This document shows, in pieces, positions 20,495-31,002 of a stretch of 64,000 nt of DNA; the stretch's first letter is position 1; the number at the start of each line of letters is the position of its first letter. The DNA comes from Rusavskia elegans (taxonomy: Eukaryota > Ascomycota > Lecanoromycetes > Teloschistales > Teloschistaceae): positions 372,001 to 436,000 of the forward strand of contig SAUG01000052.1 in NCBI GenBank assembly GCA_011316305.1. Reading direction: 5' to 3'. The notes beneath the pieces were generated by a model that ran no database searches, had not been told where the DNA came from, and was given only the letters and a program-made list of their open reading frames with translations. A program made the translations under genes and the position numbers.

Positions 20495-21956
20495 GACAAA
20501 CATGGGAACGGGCTCATCGCCAGGTATTTGGGCTTCTGAGAGATGAAGTACGTAACCGGCGCGAAAGGCAAGCTGGCAGTACTAAAGAGCTGGTGCAAGC
20601 ATGGCTCCAATTTAGGCACCAGGCCTGCAAAGCCCCGAGCGGGAGCGCTGCAAATATGACTGGCTGACCTGCTGCAGGAAGGGACTTATTAGGACCTCCA
20701 TGGGCCGCCTCCCTTCCTTCCTTCCGCATTGCTTTTATTTAGACCTTACACCAATGCACTCATCCTCCGCGTCTTCCCGTGTAGCAGTCCCCTGTCACAT
20801 GGACAGGGAGAGTAGTCGGCATCGTCAACAGCATTCGTGTGCAGATCTCAGAGTCCTTGGAGGTCTCCGAAGATATAGCGCCAATGAGCCTCTTCGGCAT
20901 TGTTCAGGGGTTCAAGAGAAGTATGCGAGCAACGATGAGGCAGTCCTGAAGGTGATTCGGAGTGTAAGTCTGTGCAACGTCGATCACACATGGGGCGCCG
21001 GGGAAACGCGCTTAGATGACCAATCGGATGTGCGATCTGTTTTTAGCATGTCTTGGCATGCTTCTTCTTGGTCTTGATAGACAGGGGCAACGTTCCTTAA
21101 CCTCCTAGAGTGCGGTAGCTGGCAGACCTTGTTGACTTCTGCTCGTGTTATTATTGGAGAGCTGGGTTCTGTCATGGAGGAGTGGAAGCTGCTAACCATG
21201 GCCAAAGCGAGTGTCGTCCACTCGTGGTGGAAGAAGAGTCTCTGCCCCTGCTGGTGGACAGCGCTGAAGTGACAGCCTTCATACCGGCACAGGGCAGCAC
21301 CTTACCGGAAAAATGGACCTGGTGATCTCGGTGGAGGGATATTTGTGTGGTGATTCGCACCGTTTTCTTGCATAAGATTTTTGTTTTACGGCTGGATACC
21401 CAACTGGGTCACAAGACCTGGGTTTTGCAAGTCATATTCGTGTCGTATTCACTCCAAAGCCATAAGACCAAAGTCCAGATCACTATGTATAACCTATATC
21501 CAGCGGCCTCACAGAAAGACAGAACCGAATGACCATTGTGCGCCTTTGCGGTCCCGGCCTTCTCCGCAGATTTATTTGATCTCTACCTGCGAGGAGAGGT
21601 CGACAGGAGGCCCCATGGGCCCCCGCATTAGCGCTCCAGCCTGTGGCGTACATTGTGCGTCTAAGAAAACCGAGCGGGATCGAGATCAGTCTTCTGGTCT
21701 CGTGGCTTCCACACCCTCTCTCTCTTTCTCTCCCGAGGCTCGCGGTCCCACCATCGAAACATGGTTTTACATGTCACACACACCATCTCGCAAGTAGCCG
21801 CCCCTCGCGATCGGGTGTGAAACGGTTTTTAATGCTCCTCTATTGTGTCCATCATTGATATCATTTCCTTCTAATCTCCTCGCCAATGTTGCATTCACCT
21901 CACGTTTCGCTACATCAGATGAAGGCGCACTCACCAGATAAAGGCATGTGCGCGAC
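20495..21956. other. intergenic, no gene seen
   Basis: 1.5 kb between the dead P450 and the NLR gene. Short overlapping frames only, without motifs. I searched the translated frames for NB or TPR remnants of the truncated SesB-like gene and found none. Confidence 0.5.
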
Positions 21957-24900
21957 ATGCCAATCGAGGAGCTGACAACTGGAGATCCTCCGGCGGACTC
22001 CCCTGCCTTGCCATTAGTTGAGTCAGTTAATGGTTGCTTAAAGACATATCAACTGGACAGAATACTTACCTCTGGCGCAGTATCGTAGTTCTACACGGTC
22101 TTTTTGAGGGCACCCTTGACAGTCTTACCGAATCAAGCACGGGGACTGTATGGATCAGAGATTTCTTCCTCCCACGTTCACCTCAGTCCCGAATCCTAAC
22201 CTACGACTACGACAGACGCGGATTATTACGACCTGGTACTGGGATCATTGACCCACTTTTGAGTCTTGCCAGCACTTTCCTCGGAGAACTCGTCGCTGAG
22301 CGCGCATGGGCGAGTGCTTTCAATCGACCCATCGTTTTTATTTGCCATGGCTTCGGCGGTTTGCTGCTAAAACGGGCTCTGGCACTGTCTCACAGCAGGC
22401 TGGGAAAGTCGACTGAACGCCTGCGGTCCATCTACGTCTCTACATATGCCATACTTTTCGTGGGCACTCCTCACCACGGAATGCCGAAAAGCGCATTACG
22501 CTTTGCCGACGACCCAAATGTTGCTGGTTTGAGCCAACTCATGTCAAGCCTTCTGATCGGATCGGAAATGCTCAATGAAGTGGCTGATCAATTCATGCCG
22601 ATAATGAAGCAATACAGAGTCTTCAACTTTTGGGAGGAGCTGGAAAGCGACATCGACGGCACAAAGACATATGTGGTGGACAGGGATTCGGCTGCACCTC
22701 ATTGGGCAGACACAGAACAGTGTGGAATTAGGGCGACGCATTTTGAAATGTTGAAATTCAGTACAGCAAGAGATTCTGGTTATGCTGTGATCAGGGAGGC
22801 CCTTACCCGTTATGTCAGATCGGCTCCTGCCACCATAAAGACCAGGTGGTTCAACGAGAAGAAATTCTTGGATGCAGAGCATCGCAAGCAGGCTGAAGAA
22901 CTTCTCAAACCACAGCTGGAATTTGGGTCAACGACGGATAAGGACGTGGAACATCCTTCTGAGTATTATCTTGTTTCTCACTGTTCCAGCAATCAGTTCA
23001 CAGGTAGAAAGCAGCAAGCTCAAGAGTTGAAAGAGAAATTCCGTCGCCACTTGGAATCGCCAACTCAGAAGACACGGGGCGAGCATAAGATTGTTGTGAT
23101 TCATGGCTTAGGCGGCTCCGGCAAAACTCAATTTTGCTTAAGGTACGCCGAAGAGAATCGTGTCAAGTAAGTCATGATGAGTCGTTAGTTGTTCGAGAAA
23201 CTCTGCTAAGTCACGGTCTCAGCTACTGGGGAGTTTTCTGGATTGATGCTAGTACTCGGGAGAACGCTGAGTTCGGGTTTTCTAAGCTCGGTGAGGTAGC
23301 AGGCAAAGGTTCCAGCTTTCTCGCTGGCAAGCACTGGCTATCTACATGCCACAAGCCGTGGTTATTGATAATCGACAACGCAGACGACCCAGAGCTGGAG
23401 ATCTCTGATTTCTTTCCAATTGATGGAAGTGGACATATCCTGATCACGTCACGTAACCCAAGGGCGAAACTCTATGCCACAGCCGGTGAAATACGATTCT
23501 CTGGTATGGATCCTGAAGAAGGGATAACTCTGCTCCTCAATTCGGCCTACACACAATACGGGCTAAGCCACCGGGATCAACAACAAGAAGGGTTCGCTCG
23601 AAGCTTAGGCGCAGAATTGGGATACCTGGCCCTAGCATTGTCCCAAGCTGGGGCTACTATTCGCCGTAATATTTACACCTTGGAGCAGTATCTCCGAGTC
23701 TACGTCGGCTACCGTGATCGTCTTCTCCCCAAGTCCATGAGCATCAGCATCGATACCACGAATGCTATTGCGACTTGGGAGATACCATTCCAGAAGATCG
23801 AGAGTCATGTCTCGCTCAAAAACAAAGATGCTGTGGACCTAATGCATCTGTTCGCTTTTCTCCACTTCGATGGCATCAACGAGTCTATTTTCCGGTCGTC
23901 GGCACCTGATTCAGTGGAGCGAGATATTACTGGGATGGTCTATCCTGACATCATTTTAAGTAGTCTCAAACGGACTGAGGTGGCACAAGCACGTCTAAGA
24001 CAGGCGTTGGGTGTTCTGACTGATCACTCACTGATCGACTTCGATCCAGATACACGAAGCTACTCCCAACATCCTGTCGTACATAGATGGGCGCGGGACC
24101 GACTTGATCAAAAGGAGCAGCTGTCGTCGCTGCATTGCACAATCGGGCTTCTTGCCAGGTCCATCTCACCCTACCTCGAAGCATCCGGGCGAGCATTTCG
24201 AAGATCGTTGGTCCCTCATATGGAGTCGTGCTTGCAGAAGCTTGAGAACTCTGCGCCTTCATTTCCAAGCACGGTGGGAATCGCAAACTCGATTGAACGC
24301 TTTGCGTGGGTGTACGCTGAGTGTGGACTTTGGAAGAAAGCTAAAACTTTACAAGAAAGACTTATCAAGTTCAGGACGAAGATTCTTGGAAGGAAACACG
24401 AAGACACCATTCGCGCTACCTACAGCCTGGGACAGACCCATTGGAACCTTTTCGATCTAAAGTCAACTATAGAAGCGCAACGCCAGGTCATCGCCGCAAG
24501 GAGATGGATCTGGCCCTCTTGGTTCGCCTTTTACGTCAATCCGCCGTGGATGCCTGACTTCGTCAGCTACTATGCGGCTCTGAGTGATCTGACGCTGGCG
24601 CTATGGCTCGCTGGTAAACGAGACATCTCCAAGGTAATCGGCATGCGGGCATCTGCAGGTTTGCTCAACTACTTAGGACCTGACGACCCAATAACCCTGA
24701 ACGCTATGTTCAATCTGGCACGAACACTTCTTCATCTACGAGAATGGGATAAGGCCCATGATTTCCTGATCCCAGTGCTGAGAAAAAGGAAAAAGCTTTT
24801 TGGCCTCAATCACCCCGATACTCTGATGACCAGGAACGAACTTGGCGTGCTCTACTGTGAGCGCAGACAGAACTTGGCCATCGCGGAGCGTCTGGTGACA

Positions 24901-25479
24901 AATGTGCTTAAGGCGCGAAAAGTCGTACTCGGCGAGGAGCACGCATACACGCTTTGGTCTGTGAATGATCTATCCAAAGTGCTCTGTGAGCGTGGTAAGG
25001 GACTAGAGGCTGCGAGAATGCTCGAGGACATTATACCCATCGTTGCTCGCACACTGGGGGAAGAGCACGTTGGAATGACAATGACGAAAGGAAACCTCGC
25101 AAAAGCATACGTGAACTCTGGAAGGTGGCTACAGGCTGAGCAGATGCTCGCCCAGATCCTCAAGTCCACACCAACCGACCACCCGGACTGGGTTCAGACA
25201 ATCTCCGGATACGTTTTTGTGCAAATCCAGCTTCAAAAATGGCGCGATGCAGAGATAAACTGCATGCATGTTTTGGACCAGATCAGAAGAAAGAAGGTGC
25301 TTGCAAAGGACAATCCACGAACATTAGTTATCGCCGAACAACTTGCGCATATTTATCTTGCGACTGGTCGGCCTGATGAATCGAAGGCTCTCAGAGCCGA
25401 GTTCTCGGCAATGCATACAGGTTTTGCAGAAAAACTTTATCGTATCGTACCTGAAGGCGCAGGAACTCAATCGCCGTGA
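21957..25479 (+). CDS. NLR protein: SesB-like hydrolase, NB-ARC, TPR
   Basis: Three exons, 21957-22021, 22081-23166 and 23223-25479, give 1135 aa with closed phases. Domain order: an alpha/beta-hydrolase (about 20-290; IVVLHGLF, FVGTPHHG), an NB-ARC ATPase (about 340-660) with P-loop GLGGSGKT at 364-371, Walker B LLIIDNAD and the ILITSRNP sensor, then winged-helix-like sequence, and TPR repeats to the end. The TPRs are of the NLR kind with LGxxHxxT signatures (LGRKHEDTI, LNHPDTL, GEEHAYTL, GEEHVGMT). Fungal NLRs sense non-self or pathogens and trigger cell death or defence. The nucleophile elbow reads CHGFGG, with Gly112 where the paralogue at 17.6 kb has Ser; the late His242 (ATHFEMLKF) is kept. 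The effector is thus probably a non-catalytic pseudo-enzyme. Start: the ATG at 21957 opens a short first exon like that of the paralogue. Confidence 0.92.
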
Positions 25480-26751
25480 ACGAGCACATGAGGTTATGGT
25501 GTACCAACAAGGAACAGCCAGCTGTACAAAGAATATCATGGGAATGAACGGAACGGAAGTAGCACGATTAGCACGAATGCCTTTGAACATGAATATCACT
25601 GAAGCGTCTCAGAGCAGATGCACTTCACATGAGAGGTCATCAACCCAGCCACAGAGCCGTAATGATAAACACACCACTGGACGTTGATGTTGTATGAACT
25701 CCTCTGCTCATCCAAGTATCGATATCCTACCATCGGTACCACGAAGGCTGGCTACTTGGTAACCATTGTAGTTGAAGAGCGTGTGAATGACCGTTATCAG
25801 GTGCGAAAAGGGGCTTCCCGAGAGAGTGAATCTGCGTTTTTATCGAGCATACGAATTGCGTTTGGGCATAAAACGTGAGAAACACCTTGATTGGGCTTAG
25901 CTTTTTTGGAGAAGCGAAGTTGAGCCGGCACAATCTGGTGCTGTACCTATCTCCTGAAATCTTGGCCCGGAGAAACTGGAGTCAATCCTTGATGATCTGA
26001 TTTCCTTGCTGCTGTCAAAAGTCGCTATAGACTCCTGAAGTCGGTGTCAAGTACCTTGGAGCTGCAATTCAGCTCTTGATGCGTCTACTATCCAGCTATC
26101 CAGTTCTCTTAATGGCCTCCGCACGCCTCGGGACAGATGGCTCTTCTTCTACTGATATAGACAGACCGCGCAGTGGCAGCGACCGGATTGTCTTTTTCTC
26201 CTCAAGGCGCTAAACGATACCTGGTTCAAGGACGACCAAATTTGCCTTGGATCAAGGGTTACAAAAGGACTTGCACTGTTGTGAAAGTGTTGTTTTATAT
26301 CTTGGTCGCTATAAGCATGCTTATGATAGTTGTTACGGCTGGATTGATCAAGGAAATCTCTGTTATATTCAAGTTGTTTTCTATATATAACGTAAGAGCT
26401 GCAGTCTGTAATGAATCTACCTGGATTTTTAAATTAGTGGAATCCGCTTTGTAATATTCTATTGCTTGGATTGATTATCCGCAGGGCGCAGATTTGCCCC
26501 CTATATTTTAACTACTGTACCCGAAAACACGGCTGGACCTCATTACGATAGTTGTAAGCCTCGCGATCATCCCTTGTTCTATCAAATTCAACAGGTTTCA
26601 AGGTTCCAAGATACAATGTTAGGCAATACGGATCTTTGCTGGCAGCAGCCTTTGTCAGTAGACTTATCGCTTGCTGAGATGGTTTCGTCTTGGTGGCACC
26701 CGGGAATCTCTTACACAAGTCTATCAACTCACGAGGTCTTTGTGTTGAAGA
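25480..26751. other. intergenic, no gene seen
   Basis: Downstream of the NLR. Short frames at 25343-25687 and 26173-26454 lack motifs; the latter has one hydrophobic segment (LVAISMLMIVVTAGL) but no supporting structure. AT-rich around 26280-26520. Confidence 0.45.
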
Positions 26752-26811
26752 TCAAGTGTTAGCTGTTTCGAGGGCGCTTGCCAAAACATCAGGAAGATTG
26801 CGTAGCGCAAT

Positions 26812-26945
26812 CGAGTTATCGACTGCCCTTCCATCTCGTTGCACTGGACTTTCCTTTTGTAGCGCCGTCGACATATCGGCTGCTCTTCCACCTTGTTCCA
26901 CTGCAACTTCCTCTTGTAGCGCACTCGAGGTATCGGCTGACCATC
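26812..26945 (-). repeat. 57-bp tandem repeat encoding the family tail motif
   Basis: Three motif-bearing units at exact 57-bp spacing: the core begins at 26812 (CGAGTTATCG), 26869 (diverged) and 26926 (exact CGAGGTATCG, copy 6 of the 10-mer). On the minus strand the units encode 19-residue repeats such as ADTSSALQEEVAVEQGGRA and ADMSTALQKESPVQRDGRA, then VDNSIALRNLP. The repeat has expanded in this gene; the gene at 3.9 kb has a single unit. Confidence 0.8.
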
Positions 26946-28239
26946 CACCTGGTAGCTGAGCGCGGAGCGCTTCGAGTCCTAGCTTGGGATGAAGTCGTTG
27001 CCGTTGACGTGTACTGCTGCTATACCGGGGTAACCTGCTGCTCTGGGAAACGGAGGAGGCTTCACAAGCACGAGCGAAAACTGGGAAAGTATGTCGCTCA
27101 TCGACTGGGGGCAATGACTCTGGTTGGCGTCGCTTGGCGTCCGAGGGTATCTCGGGGCTTCTGTCCGTTGATGAGCCGTCTCGTGCTGGACAGGTTGTTG
27201 CATTTCGGTAAACTGGGTACCCAACTGCAATTTGCTCGGCGGTGGTGATTGTGCAGGTTCCTCTTCGAAACGGTTTGACTCGGCCAAAGTCATTGACTCG
27301 GACAATTTTGTCGACAGGTTCTCATACTCATTCCGCAACGGCTGGATCTCTGCTTCCAGTTCGCCTAGAGCTTCACGCAGATCCGCAAGCTTGTCTTCAT
27401 CATCTACAAGTCTACTTTGACATTCCACAACTTCGTCTGCGTCCTTCTTCAAGTATTTGCGGAGCGTATTACTTGTAGTAATGGTATTGTTCAAGAGGGT
27501 GACCTGCTTATTCAACTTCGACTTGTGCTGCGCCACCTTAGAACTCAATGATCCCAGTGCATGCTCAGCTTCTACCACCAACTCGTCAATTCTATTGCCC
27601 TCTTGGATGAGATCCGCCCATATCATATCACGGGTAACTCTGTCTTGCTGCAGGAGGGTTTGCTGTTGAAGTGAATAGTCCAGGAGCGACTGGCGAGAAT
27701 TCTCTTGGTGCTGAATGGCTGCGTTAAGTCCAGCCAACTTTGCGTTCAATGCGTCAATCTCCTCTTGGTGTGCCTTGTCGCGGGCATTTCCAGCAGCTTC
27801 GAAACTACAGTATTCTGGGAGAAGATCCTTAGCCTCGCTTTGTTTCTTGTCAAACTCTGCTTGAACCAGGTCGAGATCATGTTGGCGGACATCGGCAGCT
27901 TACTGGGCTTTTTCTATCCGGGTTTTCCAAGCAGTGAGGTGATCTCGCCCAGCCAGCCCTTCAATGCGTTCGGTCGACAATCCCAGGCTCTCGAGTGCTG
28001 TGGCCAGTTGGTTATCCGTCTGAGTCTTGACGTCCTGTTCTCTGGATATGACAGTCCGCTCTTTGGCATCGACGGCATGCTCTTACGAGACAACAGATCG
28101 TTGCTTGAATTCGAGTGCTTTCTGTCCATCATAGAGGGCTTTTTGATCGGAGGCGAGGGTCTGCTCTCTATGCAGAGCTCGAAGTCAGCACCATGGGACA
28201 GCTTGGGTCTAGACAGATGATACATATGGGGTGAGCATC

Positions 28240-28249
28240 CGATACCTCG
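28240..28249 (+). repeat. CGATACCTCG core, copy 7 (intronic)
   Basis: Exact copy in GCATCCGATACCTCGGTTGCC, inside the 28168-28298 intron of the coiled-coil gene. The equivalent intron at 4.2 kb also carries the motif. Confidence 0.75.
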
Positions 28250-28882
28250 GTTGCCAAATCGGAGACTTGGACGGTAGATGAGATAGACAGCCACTTACCT
28301 AACAATAAAAGCGGCATCCTTATCCTTGATGGCGGTCTCCTCGTCGGTGATGGCTTGCTCTCTGGCCTCAGTGGTCTTCAAACTCTCCGCAAGATCTCGG
28401 TTCATGGCGCCGAACCGTTCATTCCTACTGTCGAGCTCCGCTTGTTGATGCTGCAGTACTGCGAGTCTTGTCTGGTAATCTGCTTCTCGTGCTGCCGAAT
28501 CTCGCTCTCTATCCTTGAGCGCCTGATATGCCAGGGATCACTCCAATGTCAGGCGGCAGTGGCGTTGAATCACTTGCCTTCTGATCGTTGACAGAGCCGT
28601 TAGCACAGACCGCGTCGAGCTCACTCATCATGTGACGCAGACAAACAGAAGACCTTTGGTCGATCAATGCTCTCATCTGATCCAGTGTCTTGGAATGCTT
28701 GAATTTGGCGGCGGAGGCGTATGCTCATTCCTTGCTACCAAGCATAGCTGTAAGTGCAGTACGAGAGATCTTATGGCCGATGCCAACCACCGTATATGCG
28801 TGATCATATCGAACAGAGTCTGTGCCTGCTCGGGAATAGAGTTCTCCTGTTGCATTTGAATTGAGACACTTCCCTTCTCCAC

Positions 28883-29890
28883 TCAACTAACAACAACCGT
28901 CGAGCAAGCCAAACAAACACTCAACCCCATAATCTCCGAGTCCCGCGTCCCAGTCCACGGATTCCTCCCACAATTCCTATAGGGACACCCCGGTTCCACC
29001 CTCGCCGGCTTCTTGACCTCATCAAACTCAACATACGGCCGCGTCCCCCGACGTTGTCTCCGATGAGTATGCCGCAACACCCTCATCCAATGATCGGCCC
29101 GATCCTGGAGGGCACGAGTTGACTCATCCACACATCCCAAACACATACGGACCGAATTCCCTGGCGGTCCGAATACCTTGAAAAAGCAGTCACACGTCGA
29201 CTGATAATATGGTAGTCGCGCTTGATTCTCTGGGAGGGTGTCGAAATAACGCCCCTGACGTAGTGGTAGTGGATCAGGACGTGGACGAGATCGAATGAGG
29301 AGGGTATGGCGCTTGCACAGTCGAGCCCAGCGCCGTGAGTTGGGAGTCATGCTGTTATGTGGGTAGTTTGCCCTAGCGTTTGTTAAAATGTCGGAACGGT
29401 GACGATGGTAGCACCTAAAGCAGACTGGGTGGATGCCACGGCCGGGCATACACTGAAGACCTAAAGGATGCCTACGGCCTAAACGATTAAATTTGGGATA
29501 GCGTTGATGATGCCTCTCGCGTGGCGCTGTATCATCCCATGTCAGGAAGTCGTCCCCTGGCTGTCGGAGCTGCAGAGTAACGTTCCCGGGGAAGTTCTGG
29601 TTATTCGCTCTCCACGGGACGCGGGCGTCGACCTTGCGGCCCTCGCAGCGTTGGACACCTTGATTGGGATGACCCGGTAGAAAGGTTATTGGAGGTGGGA
29701 TTTCTTGACATATCAATGGGAAGACTCTATCGCATCTGCCAACAAGATCGTCGATCGGGCGAATACATCTCACGACGGACTGATAATCTTGCCATGTCAG
29801 ACCACCGGCGCTATCCGGGCCAAATATTGCGTTTCCAACCGTCCGGACATTGAGCAATTGCTTTAGAGTGTTATACCCCATGCCCGCCAT
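28883..29890 (-). CDS. hypothetical Cys/His-rich basic protein
   Basis: Uninterrupted frame of 335 aa from an ATG at 29890. I do not recognise the family. It is rich in Arg, Pro, Cys and His, with possible zinc-binding groups: CMPGRGIHPVCFRCYHRH near the middle, then CDCFFKVFG and CLGC, then CPYRNC and VCLACS at the C-terminus. The rest contains many RH, RR and RPRP clusters, so a nucleic-acid-binding or nuclear protein is possible but unproven. It ends only about 30 bp upstream of the coiled-coil gene, in the same orientation, paralleling the coiled-coil/RING pair at 6.3-7.9 kb although the order is reversed. Being intact beside a broken neighbour suggests it may still be used. Confidence 0.55.
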   Translation of the reverse strand: MAGMGYNTLKQLLNVRTVGNAIFGPDSAGGLTWQDYQSVVRCIRPIDDLVGRCDRVFPLICQEIPPPITFLPGHPNQGVQRCEGRKVDARVPWRANNQNFPGNVTLQLRQPGDDFLTWDDTAPRERHHQRYPKFNRLGRRHPLGLQCMPGRGIHPVCFRCYHRHRSDILTNARANYPHNSMTPNSRRWARLCKRHTLLIRSRPRPDPLPLRQGRYFDTLPENQARLPYYQSTCDCFFKVFGPPGNSVRMCLGCVDESTRALQDRADHWMRVLRHTHRRQRRGTRPYVEFDEVKKPARVEPGCPYRNCGRNPWTGTRDSEIMGLSVCLACSTVVVS

Positions 29891-30364
29891 GATGAGAATA
29901 GAATGGACACAATGACGGTTTCAATTGAGAGCCTGTGGTCTGGTTTCGCAATTGGGTGTGGTGTGCAAAAGTGAGTAATAATATATAGGAACGCGAACAT
30001 CTAAAAACACCAAAGGCAGGGCGAGGCAAAGAACTTGAGCTCATGAAGCAGAAGACAGCCGCATCCGGCACTTGGTGGATTTAGACGATTAACGAAGGGA
30101 AAACTTGGTTTGGCGGTATGAGAACAAAGGAAATCGAGTTTTGTATGATTGAACATGCTTCAGCGACGAACATTTCTGATTGGCTGGAACAAAAGATCAA
30201 AGGACACAGAGAGAAAGGCGTGGGAGAATGCAAACCATTGCACGGAAACGTGTATTGTAGTGTTGAAAATTCCAGCATCGTCTTTCCTGACTTCAATACA
30301 GGAGACCTTCAACGCCTGGTAAAAATTATATACATACGATCTCGCCTGCAAAGTGTTGAGACGC
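29891..30364. other. spacer with 3' flank of QCR10
   Basis: Upstream of the Cys-rich gene and downstream of the QCR10 stop. No gene is seen. A frame running through 30160-30360 is the unspliced continuation of QCR10 exon 5. Confidence 0.6.
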
Positions 30365-31002
30365 TCAGAATGGCTGCACTGGGTTAGCAAATTATCCACA
30401 ATCATGGAGGAGCAGGGAACACTGACGTTGTCACTGGGAGGGATTTCTCGAACGAAGTAATCGCCAACTACGGGAAGCTTCTGTTGGTTGTCAGGAAAGG
30501 TGATGCCTCGTGGAAAACACAGCAGTAGCAAGCGACCTACCTGCATGATATCCCTCCGCACCTTAGGTACGTCCGCGAAGAAGAAGAGAACGAAAACCCC
30601 ACCAACAACACCAAATGAGCCTGCTGTGATGCCACTGCCAATCGCAAAATCAGCCATTGCGCCTGCGACCATATAGCGTTCGCCGGGGGCTAGGCTTACA
30701 ATTTCAAAGCGCGCCCCGGGCCGATACCATGAAAGTTGGGGCGTATATTATAGCTGTGTACTCCCCATCAGTGCTGTATTTCCCTAACGACACCACACAG
30801 AGCATTGAGATCTCGAGGTTGTGGGCTGATTGAAGGGCGGGGAAGACCGACTTTGGACCGTATGGGGATTTGTAGGCTTGGTAGTCTGGCTTCTGGGACC
30901 AAGTACCGACACCGTGATGACCTTGAATTGCCTACCGCACAAGAGCTGTCAGTCACGAACTGGAGAGCCTAGCGACTCTTAAGCACTCATCGTACGCACC
31001 AT
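30365..31002 (-). CDS. QCR10: cytochrome bc1 complex subunit 10
   Basis: Small inner-membrane subunit of ubiquinol-cytochrome c reductase (complex III) of mitochondria, 97 aa in six exons: 31002-31000, 30931-30852, 30753-30700, 30634-30541, 30480-30427 and 30373-30365. All splice sites are GT-AG and phases close. The family pattern is clear: YKSPYGPKY across the second intron, one transmembrane helix (AGSFGVVGGVFVLFFFADVP), KVRRDIMQ, KLPVVGDYF and the C-terminal REIPPSDNPF. The start codon alone forms the coding part of exon 1 and the last exon is only 9 nt (Pro-Phe-stop), preceded by a GCTAAC branch-like sequence 10 bp before its acceptor. Without these splices the frame would run on about 60 codons into an unrelated tail, so automatic annotation may miss both ends. 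Confidence 0.9.

Larger units (their letters stand above)
26752..28855 (-). pseudogene. long coiled-coil gene with in-frame stops (family member C)
   Basis: The N-terminus at 28855 contains SIPEQAQTLFDMI, shared with the gene at 7.5 kb. A helical exon ending SVNDQK joins ALKDRERDSAARE across 28523-28577, a GC-AG intron. A second intron (28168-28298) joins AFIVR to REQTLASDQKAL, the same place as in the gene at 3.9 kb, and contains the 10-bp motif. Coiled coil then continues for several hundred residues (for example LREALGELEAEIQPLRNEYE). Two TAA codons interrupt it, at 28083-28085 and 27900-27902, in positions where the helix simply continues and CAA (Gln) would fit. Near 26985 the frame shifts into a 57-bp tandem repeat and ends NSIALRNLPDV, like the family A tail. 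Disabled copy is the simplest reading; unusual splicing cannot be excluded. The function is unknown. Confidence 0.6.

Noticed and set aside
20495..21956. Missing NB/TPR part of the SesB-like gene
   Set aside because: Looked for P-loop and TPR-like peptides in the translated frames; none found.
4638..28085. Stop-codon reassignment (TAA/TAG read as Gln) as explanation of in-frame stops
   Set aside because: Other genes in the window end with TAA or TAG at family-typical C-termini (P450, MFS, Rad55-like, peroxidase), so the standard code is in use.
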